Of a DNA stretch of 64,000 nt, positions 49,644 to 60,835 are shown piece by piece. Source of the stretch: Tetrahymena thermophila SB210 (taxonomy: Eukaryota; Ciliophora; Oligohymenophorea; Hymenostomatida; Tetrahymenidae); contig NW_002476507.1 of assembly GCF_000189635.1 (NCBI RefSeq), positions 1 to 64,000 on the forward strand. Reading direction: 5' to 3'. The translations under genes and the position numbers were made by a program. Numbering within the stretch: position 1 is the first letter of the stretch; each line of letters begins with the position of its first letter. The notes beneath the pieces were generated by a model that saw only the letters and a program-made list of their open reading frames with translations, was not told the origin of the DNA and ran no database searches.

Positions 49644-51531
49644 ATGTTATTTAATTCAGAAGTCTCTATTTTTCCAAATAGAAGGAAACTAAGAAAGACC
49701 ATTTTTGTATCTGAATATAGCACTGAAATTGATTCTGATAATTCGCAAAACATAGAGTTAAATAAAACTAATTATTAAGATGGCAGAGTTTAAAGTAAGC
49801 AGAGAGGATCTTTACTCTAAAACACAAAATCAGAAACTGAACTACACTCCGTTGGATTGTAAAAGTAGAGTTATAGCTTCTAACCATCTGCAAACTAACA
49901 AGAAGACCAATAAAATGTAATAGATTTCATATAAAATTTTAAGAATTAGAGAAAAAGCTTTAAATAAATATATATTTTTTGTTTTTGCGTAGTTATAAAT
50001 TGTTATTTATACTTTAGCCCAGCTCTTTAAATTAAAGATATATTATTACTAGTAAATTTTCATTTACATGTATTTTTTTTTAATTAATTTAGGTCATAAC
50101 TCAACTTATTCCTGCTCCCTAAAAATTTCATAATCACAGATATTCTTTGAGTTCTTTTGATAAAATGGAAAATGGATTTTAATCTAGCAGCTCTCGCTAA
50201 TCAGTTTAAGTAAATTTTAAAGAATTATTTATCATCAGAAATATAAAATATATTTTAACTAAAAAAATATCAGTTGTAACAAGCAGGAAGGAGAATATCA
50301 TATAACGATTTTGAAAATAACGCTTAGTATAGCTAGTAAATGCCTCAGTTGAAAAATAAATATATAAATTTTCATCCTTAAGAAGATCTGAACAATAATA
50401 ACAATTTTCCTAATCAATCCCAATTTAACAAAAATTATTTTTATCCTGCTTAATACCCTTAGTAAGACATTCGTTAAACAAATACATAAAGTTCTTCTTT
50501 AAACTACAACTTTTCAAACTAATATAGCTTAAGAGGAACTCAAAGTGGATTTTTACTAAAAAATTAGGCTAATATATTTTAAGAAGATTAAACCAAAAAC
50601 TTTCAAGTGAATCCAACTAAAAATGCTTAAAACACTCTACATAATATTTTAAGTGGCAATAACCTAAAAAACAATAATTATAATAATAAGTATATTTAAA
50701 CTAGGATTAAGAGCTTAAATAACTTATCAAGTACTCTAAAGAGGATAGAAGAATTGGAAACTAATACATCTATAAAAAATGATTCCAATATCTCAATAAT
50801 GCAAAAGAGTGATAGAATGATTTAATTTGCAAAAAAGCATGATACTCCTATCCCAAATTTGTAATTTATTGAATTAATTTCATTATTTTTTACAAATAAA
50901 ATATTTTTCTAAATTTCTTTCTTAAATTTAATTCAGGGTTGTTTCACCAATAGATTTGTTAAAAAAGTAACCTTCAAAAGGAGTTCTTAAAAATTCCTCA
51001 AAGATTCTTATCAAGTAATAATTACCTAATTTAACAAGTTAGTTTTTAAAATAAGTTTATTTAATATAAAAATATAGTTCGCAATCTAATATTGAAAATT
51101 ACGATGAAGATGAAACTATTCAATCTATGAAAGATAACCTCAGCAGTAATAATAAATCTCTTGGAAATCTACGCAATCTAAAGAGAACTCCTTCCTCTTT
51201 AGAAGAAATACCTGAAGTAGAAATAAACAATTATAATGATATAAATTAGAACTAAGATTTTCTTCCTATCCTACAAAGTGTGTAACCTAGAGTAAGGAAA
51301 ATAATCCGAAATGGTACAGTTATTAAAAAAGTATAAAATGACATTTATGAGCAAAAAGATGATTAATCTATATAATCCGAAGGAGTTTCACCAAAAAAAA
51401 AATAAATGGGGTAGTCTAATATATTTGGTAATGCATAAAGTGATGGCCGCTTGTTCGAAGATGTCCTATCAAGCAGTTCTTCTCCTAAAAAAAGAATATC
51501 AAAAATATCAATGATCTAGCCTATCATTTGA
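49644..51531 (+). CDS. Hypothetical Ser/Asn/Gln-rich protein, 502 aa
   Basis: Five exons (49644-49916, 50093-50209, 50274-50860, 50937-51014, 51078-51531) sum to 503 codons. It starts M-L-F-N-S-E-V-S-I-F-P-N-R-R-K-L-R-K. The body is low-complexity Ser/Asn/Gln with scattered basic residues and short helical patches (S-S-T-L-K-R-I-E-E-L-E), and near the end R-K-I-I-R-N-G-T-V-I-K-K-V. There is no membrane segment, signal peptide or recognised domain, so it is probably a largely disordered intracellular protein. Consistent splice phases support the model. Function unknown. Confidence 0.72.
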
Positions 51532-52594
51532 TCTAAATTTTGCAAAAATCAAGAAAAACTTTTAAAGTGGAAGAAAAGAGGATTTAAATATTACAGAAAG
51601 CAAATTGAAATATCAAAAAAAATCTGGTTTTAAATTAAAGATTAAAAGAAAATTATATTGAAAAATCAGTAGTACTTCCAAATTATTAAATTGCTTTGGT
51701 GATATTCTGTGATTGAATGAATCTAGTAGTTGAATTTGGTTTTTTCTTCTTTTTAAATGCTCATCAATTCTAATAAATACAATAACAATTTTTAAATTAA
51801 ATAAAATTTTGTCTATTTCCTAATACTAATCTTAACCTCGATAAATTACTAATCCTATTTACTACATTACCTTATACTTAATTACTAAAAATACTACAAT
51901 AAAAATACAGTTTATAAAAATAAAATATATTTAAAAACTATTAATATTATTTTATATATCTATCTATTAGTATATTTATATAAAAGAGTGATTATTTACT
52001 CGGACTTTTTTAAATTACTTAACTATTTTAAAAATAAATGCTGATTATCAAATTTCATTATTAAAAAATTATTGTGATTTTTTAATTAGTAAGGATATTA
52101 TTTATCTTTCTAATTTTTCTAGAAAAAATAAAAATTTAACATTAATTTATATTTCTTCCTTTCAAATTAAAATAAACTAAAAAATATTAAGTTTTCTATA
52201 TGTTAACATAAAATCTCCATAAATTAATTAAAATGAAGAAATATTATCTTTCTCAAAAATGCTTTTGTTTAGATAGTTTTTTTTGCCATCAATTTATTTA
52301 AATATATTCTGATCATAATGCAATTAAATAAAAGAAAATTTAAATTCTTTTAGAAGTGAGGAAAAACTTTTCTTATCTGATTTAAGATATAGAAAAGAAA
52401 AGCAATTTCAATAAAAAATCGAAGTGTTATTTATAATTATATGACTGTCAAAAATTGATTATTTTTAAAAGTTAAAGAGGAAAAAGAAAGTCCATCGTTA
52501 GAATTAATTAAAAAGTCTTTTGGTTAAAAAAGAAAACAAAGTGGAAGAAAAAGCAAATTACATAATTAATTAAAAAAAGCCTTTTATTTTTGTA
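51532..52594. other. Intergenic region
   Basis: AT-rich spacer between two plus-strand genes. A TGA-free run from ATG 52233 to 52598 (121 codons, Lys-rich) overlaps the start of the next gene, but I do not support it as a gene. Nothing else was recognised. Confidence 0.5.
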
Positions 52595-55102
52595 ATGAAT
52601 ATTTAAGATAATATAGACTAAGCAAATAATTTTTAAGAAGAAGAGAGTCACAGCAGCTAAAAGAGAGAGTAAACATCAATATTTAAAATTTTATAAAATA
52701 GATTTTATTTTTAGATTTAGTTTTTGGATATTTTGTAAATTTATAAATAATAAAAAAAAGATCAATAAACAATCATAATGAAGAACCAAATAATTCAATT
52801 ATGATAAAGCAATCAATTAAATAAGGATAAAAAGCAAAAGATGCATAAGTTAGTTTTTAAAGCAACACAAAAACAGAAGATGAATCAGAATAGCAAAGCT
52901 AGTCATAATCAGAAGAGAAAAGAAGAGTAATTAGAAAAAAAAAGATAAAAGCGCAAAATCATGATTCAGAATAAAATAATTAGAGTTAAAATAGCAGTTA
53001 TCATGATGGAATTGTTAGATTTAAAGATAGCAGTGAAGATATAGTATAAGATTAATAAAAAAAAAGAAAAATTAATGATAACATGAAGGATTAAATTAAT
53101 AAATAAGATGGTAACACTGACAATAATCATGATGATAATGACAACGACGACGACGACGATGATGATGAAAATGAATAAAATGAAAATTATATAGTAGAAA
53201 AGATTATTAAAAAAAGAATAAAAAATAAAAAGTGCGAATATTATGTTAAATGGTAAGGTATGAAGAAGTATTTATTTATTAATTTATAATTTAATTTAAT
53301 TTCTGAAGTATTTTATTTTTATTTATTTATTTAAATTAAACAAATTAATTTTATAATTTAATAATAAACTAGGATACCCTTCAAATAAAAATACTTGGGA
53401 ACCTCTTTCAAACTTAGAGAATGTAAAGGATATGATCTATTAGTATGAGTATGATTTACCTTAAACTGGTAAACAACCAAAAGTAAACAAACAAATTCTT
53501 AAAAAGTAAATTTAACTAAAATATTTAGAGTAGAATAATTAATTAAAATTTTTAATTAAAAATAGCTTAGATCATACAAAAATAGAAAGAATTTTTGGTC
53601 ATGATAGGATTGGCAAAAAGTCTGAATATTTAGTGTCTTATACAGGTAAAAAAATTATTTTTAATGGCTTAGGAGCACGCAAATTAACACTTAAATGCAT
53701 AATTTAGCTAACTTTAAGCTATCTCATTTTTATTTTTGAATTTTTTGGAATTTATTCTTTATTTTAGACTCTATTTTTAAAAAAATTCATATTTTCCTCC
53801 ATTTTTTCATCTTTAATAAATTTTTAAATTAAAGGCATTCCAAAACCTTTATGGGTATTAAAGCATGACCTTCCAATTAGCTATTATAAATAGTATGAAA
53901 GTAAGCTTTCAGCAAGCGATCCAGTATGCATTATTTAATAGATTAAATAAACTAGCAATGAAAAAGAGTCAATTTAAAAGAGAGGAAGAAAACCCTCTGT
54001 AAATAGCAGTGAAATAGAAAACTCATTTAGTAAAAAAAATAATAATTAATTATTTTCAAGTAGAAGCATGGAAGAACAGGAGGATGAAGTTGATGATCTA
54101 AATGATGAAGAAAATTAAGAAAAATCTAAATAAATTAGTGATAAGGCAAAAAGAGGGAAGAAAGCAATAGTTTCAGATGTAGAAAGCAATTCAATTCCAT
54201 AATCAATAGCAGCTAATAAAATAAAGAGAGGCAGACCTAAAAAGAAACCTACTCCAAATTCTTAAAATAGCAGCATAGTAAATAATTCTTAGATTGAGGA
54301 CGAAAGTATTTTAAATAGCAAACCTAAAAAAAAAGTTAAAATATAATAATAAGAAAAGTAAAGCATTTCAAGTAAAAGTTAATAAGATACTTCCTCTATT
54401 AACGAAAATAATTTAGATAATACCGCTAATTTAAATAATACTACATTATTATAGTAAATAAATGTTTAAGCTATAAAAAATGATTAGTAAATTTTAGTAA
54501 AGAGAGAAAGCTACTAGGATTCTTCAGATGCTACTTAAATGCAAAATAAAAATTTTAATGAAAATTATCCTAAAGAAGGAAGTTTCGAAGCAAAAGATAA
54601 AGTTTAAAGAGTTATTATAAGAAGTTCTGAAAAAGAATTAGAAGCTATGATTTTTGAAGTTTTCTGGAAACCAAGACCTGATGGTCAACAGCCTAGATCA
54701 AAATTAGTTAGATATGAAGAACTTAAAAAAAATTCTCCAGAATCTTTAATTTATTGGTTAGAAGTTATGGTAAAAAATTCTGTTAAAGAATTAGAAAGCG
54801 ATGATGTAATAATAAAAGAATTAAAAGAAAAAGTCTAATAACTTGAGTAACAAATATAAAATATAACTATAACAACTCCAACTAGATAAAATATTTAGCA
54901 ACCTCACAACATTTTACCTTTTCATCATATGGGTATTCCTTAAAACCTATAATTTACACATCAATAACTCTAGGACATGCCAATTCATTTTTAAAATAAT
55001 TAAGAATAGAAATTTGTATAATTTTCAAACAACGAATTGTTAAAAGCAAAATTTAATAATTAAAATCAAGGGTAATAATTATTATAAAATAAAAATCGTT
55101 GA
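52595..55102 (+). CDS. HP1/Pdd1-like chromodomain protein with two chromodomains, AT-hook-like motifs and a chromo shadow domain
   Basis: Four exons (52595-52668, 52761-53257, 53373-53645, 53835-55102) sum to 704 codons, 703 residues. An acidic Asp run directly precedes chromodomain 1 (about 168-225): N-Y-I-V-E-K-I-I, Y-Y-V-K-W-Q-G-Y-P, N-T-W-E-P-L-S-N-L. Its Tyr/Trp/Tyr cage for methyl-lysine is complete. A second, divergent chromodomain (about 257-300; E-Y-L-V-S-Y-T-G, P-L-W-V-L-K-H-D-L-P) lacks the cage tryptophan. AT-hook-like K-R-G-R-K-P-S (about 328) and K-R-G-R-P-K-K-K (about 411) follow. Near 538-600 is a chromo shadow domain (I-F-E-V-F-W-K-P, P-E-S-L-I-Y-W-L-E). HP1-type proteins bind H3K9me or H3K27me and dimerise through the shadow domain. 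Two chromodomains plus a shadow domain recall Tetrahymena Pdd1; orthology is not established. Confidence 0.88.
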
Positions 55103-55935
55103 TATTATTTGTAATATTTTTTTAAATATCAGCAGTAATTAAAAAAAAATTTATTTTCTTTTTTATATTTTTTATTTAAAGTGCAAAAAAACTTAGAAAG
55201 TTTTATTTCAAAAGATTACTAATAAGTTTTTGTTTATCTTTGCAGACTAAAGAGGGGGGTCATTTATTTAAAAATATTAAGTATGTTATACAAATTAGTT
55301 TTAAAAAAATAAAATTTAATTTTTTATTTTTATTTTGTATTAAATATTGATTTTTAAAAATAAATTAAAAAAATAATGAATCTAATTTTTTTATGTCGTT
55401 GATATTTATAAATTCTCATTTTAATTAATAACAATTATTATTTATTTAAAAAATGAAATTAAATTAAATTAAATTAAATTAGGTATTTTATTTTTTAGAA
55501 TGATCTAAAATATCAATAAAATAATTTAAAAATTAAAATAAAATCTTAATTTTTCAAAAGAATTTATTTTTTTAATAAAGTTTACACTTTTTAATACTAA
55601 TACTATGGAAGAAGGGTGAATGCAAATTTTTAAGAGAATTATTGTTTAGATTACAAATAAATAAAATTGATAATGCATAACTATCTATCTACTTGCAAGT
55701 ATTTAAAATCACCATTATTTTTTTAATAAACTATTATGCCTTTTTATAATGAAATTATGAAAGAGAGGTGAATGAAAATTAAAAAATATTGTTTAGATAA
55801 TAAATTAAGAAAAATTGATAAATGCATATCTATCTATTTATTTATATATATATTTATAGGTATACAAAATCATAATTATTTTTAAAGATCAGGTAATATT
55901 TTTAATTTAATTGTCAAATAAATAGTGTTAGCAAA
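55103..55935. other. Intergenic region with AAATT repeat and a degenerate duplication
   Basis: AT-rich spacer holding five tandem AAATT units at 55456-55480 and a diverged direct duplication at about 55565-55890 (separate entry). No gene is seen. Confidence 0.6.
55565..55890. repeat. Degenerate tandem duplication of about 150 bp
   Basis: Two adjacent blocks share an ordered series of landmarks: tttttaataaa, then a purine-rich gaagggtgaatg (first) versus gagaggtgaatg (second), then attgtttaga, aaattgata, gcat plus ctatctat, and finally aaaatca with attatttttt or attattttta. Copy 1 spans about 55565-55717 and copy 2 about 55718-55890. They are diverged, so the duplication is old. They lie directly upstream of the secreted Cys-rich gene. 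Confidence 0.6.
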
Positions 55936-56736
55936 ATGAATAAATTGTAATTAGGGACTATTTAAATACTTTTTTTAGCCTTTTTAGGAGCACATTATGT
56001 TTAATGCCAATACAGTTAAGTGCAAATTTCACCAAACGGAGTAGGTTATTTGACTTTATACAATTCACTTGTATAAGATTGTCTAATTATTCCTTCTTTA
56101 TGCAACTAATATGATGCAAATGATGTTGTTTGTATGACAGGAGTAGGCTATTTCTAAAATTGTTTAGCAACAAGATGTTATCCAACTCAATAATATAAGA
56201 ATTCTCCTCTTTATTAAGACTCCTATTTAAATTTTTCACTTTTCATGAGTAACTGTGCTTAGATTTGCTATGGAAATACTTTTAGTGAGTCTTTAGATCA
56301 AAATTCTCCTTCTCTCATGAAGAGTTTAAAAATTTTAATAGACTGCTATTTAGAAAACGAAAAAGATGATTATACTCCAGATTATTATAAGTATTACTTT
56401 TTATAACCTTGGTAAAAATGTTCAATCAAAAATGTTAAATGCTTGTCTGATTAAACTTTTTTGAAATATAATGATTAAATTGAGTAATATGTTTAAAAGT
56501 GCGTTTAAGAAACACCTATTTATATAACTAATACGGCTTATGTTGAAGACTTTGCTCTTAATTAGACCTCTACATGTTTAATAAATGCTTTCTAAAGCTA
56601 TTAAATAGATTATCAAAATAATGCTTGCTTTAAATAGCTCTAATAATGTGGCAATTTTGAGATTCTTTAAAAAGTATCTTCTGCCTTAATTTAAGCCTGC
56701 TTATATGGTATTTTGATAAGCCTTCTAATCATTTGA
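55936..56736 (+). CDS. Secreted or surface-anchored Cys-rich protein, 266 aa
   Basis: This is a single-exon gene of 267 codons, ATG 55936 to TGA 56734-56736. An N-terminal hydrophobic stretch (I-L-F-L-A-F-L-G-A, about 10-20) ending near Y-V-Q-C-Q looks like a signal peptide. The mature part has many spaced cysteines (V-C-M-T-G-V-G-Y-F-Q-N-C, S-N-C-A-Q-I-C-Y-G-N, K-C-S-I-K-N-V-K-C). The protein ends in a short hydrophobic tail (G-I-L-I-S-L-L-I-I), which could be a GPI signal or a terminal anchor. I do not recognise the family. Disulfide-rich extracellular function is inferred. Confidence 0.75.
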
Positions 56737-57540
56737 AAATAATATACAATACTTAAATAAATAAATAATTAAATAATAAATTTAATAAATAAATAAATAA
56801 GGTTGATGTAAATTTTAAATTTATCATTTTAAAAGTATTAAAATTGGAATGGAATAAGTTTATTAATTGGTTGAAAAAATATTTTATAAATAGAAATTAT
56901 TTATTTTATTCGATTTTATCTGTTTTTTTCTTATAATTTGAAATTAATCATATTAATTAAATGTAAGTCGTTATTTTACATTTACATTAAATGATCAATT
57001 TAAAAAAAAATATTACAAAGTTTTAAATTTTGATTCGTTTAAAATCAAATCATTTTATTTCAAAACTTAATCAAGAAGTGTAAACTTAATTGCTTTTATT
57101 TTCATAAGCTTTAATTTCAAAGTATTTTTTAATTTTAAGTATTTAAAGATTATATTCACTTGATCATATGTGTGTGTGTGTATGTATGATTGTAAGTAAA
57201 TATAATTTATTAAAAGTCTAACTTTTTGTAAGAAATAAAAATAAGTTTTTTAATTTTTGCATTTGATGTTATTAGTCTAATTTAAGCTGACTTTAATATT
57301 TTAATGGTCAAACTATTAGTTAAAAACTATCTTTACTAAAGTAATTTTTATTAAGTATTTTAATTGATACTGATTTATTTTTTAATTTGATAATTTAGAA
57401 ATTATTATTAGTGCAATTAACGTTATTAAGTATAAGTTTTAAATTATTCAGCATAGCAAGCTCAAATCAGCTTTTATATAATTAACTAGAGCTATCTCCT
57501 ATTTTTTATATAAAATTGACTGAATTTTAAGCTTAGAACT
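56737..57540. other. Intergenic region
   Basis: About 800 bp of AT-rich spacer between two plus-strand genes, with a short TG/TATG microsatellite at about 57169-57188. Nothing else was recognised. Confidence 0.55.
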
Positions 57541-58755
57541 ATGAGTTACATAGAAATCTTTGAATTAAATTAGCATTCTACAGAAGGAGATCTTAAGCAC
57601 TGTATTGAATGGATATAAGAAAACTTTAAAGAATCTAAATTTATAAATATATCTATAGTAATCAAGCGCTCTGAGAGTTAGCACATTTAGATAGAAGAAT
57701 TAATTAAAGATGAAAAAATATAGAGTGATGGTAAGAAAAAAGGAAATAGCATTTCTCTCAAAAAAGTTACTTTGTAGGATATGGAGAAATAAATGGAGTA
57801 GAAGAAACAATAAAAACAAATAGATACATAATTATAAATTAGTCAATCAAGCGATTTAGCAAAGATGTAAAAGAGGATGTCAAAATATTAAAATAATCAG
57901 ATTAATGAAGAAAATAAAGAATATGAGTAATTAGATGAGCTAAAGCATATGATAAAAAAATCTGAGGAGTTACTTAGTTTATAGTAATATGAAGAGGCAG
58001 CAGAGTAATAAGCCAAAATATAAACAACTTGTCAGTAATTATTAGATAGGATTGAAGAAAATCACTCAACTGCTTAGTAAAATAACCTCTAAAGATAAAA
58101 TTAAGATGTAAAAGAAGTGGAAAAAGATTAAGAAATGGATTCTGTATATCTTTAGCTTATAACTTTATTTATTAATAATTACATATAATAAGGAAAGTGT
58201 TAATTTCTTTAGAAAAAAAACGAAGAAGCTATTTTATTTTTTGAGAAGGGGATAGAATATTATAATCAAGTCAAAAACAAAAAGTTGATTGTAAAAAAAT
58301 ATAACTTAGACGTCATGGTTGATTATGTAATAAATCCTCATGTTTTAGAAGATCTTTATTCCTCTTTAGGAGATACCTACCATAGTTAAAATAAATATGA
58401 TAAGTCAATAGAAAATTTTCAATTTGCAATATAAATCATAGATAGATATTCAAGCGAGTAGTAGAAATAATATTAAGGTCAAAAAAAAAAAGGAGATCTT
58501 TTCAACTTAATAGGATACGCTTATTATTGTATAGGCGATATATAGAAGGCAATTGAATCCTTTACTTAAAGTCTATAAATTTGCATGGACTTGAATGGAG
58601 AAAAAGATGTATAAGTGGCTAATCGAATGAATAACGTAAAAATATATTAAAAATAATACTAAAAGCAAAATTTTTAAGTTAAATATTTTAAAAAACAACA
58701 AAAAGCATTCAATTTAAAATCCAAATAAAATAAAAAAGTTGGTAAAATAAAATGA
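57541..58755 (+). CDS. TPR protein with central coiled coil, 404 aa
   Basis: This is an intronless ORF of 405 codons, ATG 57541 to TGA 58753-58755. Residues 1 to about 85 form a compact mixed-charge N-terminal region (M-S-Y-I-E-I-F-E-L-N). A Gln/Lys/Glu-rich coiled coil follows (about 85-195). TPR-like helices then follow (about 205-385): E-A-I-L-F-F-E-K-G-I-E-Y-Y, S-L-G-D-T-Y-H-S-Q-N-K-Y and Y-Y-C-I-G-D-I-Q-K-A-I-E-S-F. The C-terminus is lysine-rich. TPRs usually mediate protein-protein contacts; no catalytic domain is visible. A second TPR gene starts 191 bp downstream on the same strand. Confidence 0.78.
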
Positions 58756-58946
58756 GAAATGAAGTTAATAATACATTTTTTTAAAGCTAATAAACCAAAT
58801 CATTTGATAAAAGTTTATCAATCATAAAATTTCTTTCAAAAAAAGAAGCAATTTCTAATCGAAATTAAAATTTTGCACTTAAATAGCATTTTGCAAAAAA
58901 TTAAATGCTATAAATATACAAATAACAAAGTTTAAATTTTAAATAG

Positions 58947-59833
58947 ATGTCAAATAATATTTTAAATTGTAATTATATAAAACATAAGCTAGCAGAGGCA
59001 TACAGATATGTGAAGCAGTATGAAAAAGCTTTGAAGTATTTTATTAAGAGTTTAGATATAAAAAAGCAGGAAGAAATGACATAAAAGAATATTTAAAGTC
59101 TAGGAATGACTTGTAAAAATATAGGTATTACGTACTAAGAAACTAATTAATATGAAAAAGCTATCGAATACTATTTACAATCAATAGAATATTTTAAAAA
59201 TTTCTATAGTGATCATTACAAAGACGAAGGAGGTAGCATTCTGAATGCACTTTATACATAAACTGCATAGTGCTATAAAGAGTTAAATAATTTTCAAGAA
59301 GCTACAAAATTATATGAAAAAGTATATGAGATTAATAAATCTATGTATGGACTTAAAAACATTTAAACAATAAATTGTGCAAATAATTTAGCATCTTTGC
59401 TTTTCAAACTTTAGCACTTTGAAAAGAGTGTAGAATTATTCGAATAAATTTTAGGTTTTTAGAAACAATATTATGGCGAGTAGTCCATTTAAGTTGTTTA
59501 AACTTTGGTCAATATGGGGTAAAAAAATTTTAAAATTTACTAATATTTAATATTGCATTTGAATTACTATTATAATATTTTATTTAAAATATAAAATTAA
59601 TTTTTTAATTAAAAATAAATAGCACAATATTTTGTAAAATGAAAAAATATGAGCTAGGAATAGAAAAAATAGATATAGCTTTGAAAATATTTGAATAAAA
59701 TCCAAATTCAGACTAATAGACTATTGAAAGCACAAAGCAAGCAAAATAATATTACCAAAAAAAATTTCAACAATTTAAGTAGTAAGCATCCTTACAATTA
59801 AGTAAAAAAGATCTAAAAATAGAAGAACTTTGA
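58947..59833 (+). CDS. TPR repeat protein, 260 aa
   Basis: Two exons (58947-59518, 59623-59833) sum to 261 codons. TPR motifs start almost immediately (Y-V-K-Q-Y-E-K-A-L-K-Y-F-I-K-S-L) and continue with Y-E-K-A-I-E-Y-Y-L-Q-S-I, F-Q-E-A-T-K-L-Y-E-K-V-Y and K-Y-E-L-G-I-E-K-I-D-I-A-L, ending in a Gln/Lys helix. Because the protein begins inside a TPR, a 5' exon may be missing, or this may once have been joined to the TPR gene just upstream; no splice that joins them was found. Function unknown beyond protein binding. Confidence 0.75.
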
Positions 59834-60835
59834 AAAAATATTAGTAATAATTAAACAGAATAATAATAACAATAACAAAAATATATAAATTAAAAACAAT
59901 TTTTATAAAATTAATAATTTTATAAAGTATTTCATGCATTTTTATTTATAAATATTTAGAAATTAATTTATCGAATTTATAATTTGTTAGATTCAAAAAT
60001 TCAGGTTGTTAAAATAAGTAATTAAATAAATAAATTTATAAATTTGTATAAAAAATTAATTAATTTTATCAAAAATAGTGAGTGCATAGGTCACATTAAA
60101 TTTCAATAAAATTCAAAGTTTAAAGTAAACAAAATTAGCATTCAACAGATATTAAGCCAAAATTATTAATATTTTAATTTAAAAAATAATAAATCCACCA
60201 CACACACATTTATATCTTACAGAGAAAATCAAGAAATTATTAATTATTTCAGGTATTGTAAAATTTACTTTTGTGCTGTCCTAAACATAAATTTAATTTA
60301 ATTTAAATAGATTGATTTGAAACGATAGAAATTTACTTTGGATCATATATTCATTATAAAAGAAAATATCTTTTTAGATAAATATTACAAAAATCATTAT
60401 TGATCATTTGTTTATTTATTTATTTGCTTGACTGATTGATTTTTTAAGAATTTTATCAAAAAAAATATTCATACAAAATCTATGTAAAAGATAGTTAATT
60501 TATTAATGTTTGAAAACAAAGTAAAGAGCCTGATAATATATAGATTTTACCGATTTTGATAATTCAAAATGAAAAATTTAATTATAAACTCATCCATTTC
60601 ATAATATTATGTGTAAAATTACATGGCTGAAAAAGAATTTTTCAAGAAAGAAAATCAATGTATTTTTCGAATATATTTATGAATAAGAAGGAGAAAATTA
60701 GTAATAGTTATTGCAAAAGATAAATAATTTATCAAAATAAAAAAAATAACAAATAGATTGATAGAATCACTGTTTAAGCAATCAAGCAAAAAAAAAAAAC
60801 AATTAATTATTTAATTAGATCACCAAAAATTAGGA
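59834..60835. other. Intergenic region
   Basis: About 1 kb of AT-rich DNA between two plus-strand genes. I see no ORF, RNA gene or repeat array. Confidence 0.6.

Noticed and set aside
51311-51514. Plus-strand 67-codon ORF
   Set aside because: Shadow frame of the hypothetical gene ending at 51531.
52233-52598. 121-codon Lys-rich frame overlapping the chromodomain gene start
   Set aside because: Composition is background-like, and TGA-free runs of this length are expected in DNA this AT-rich. No domain or splice support.
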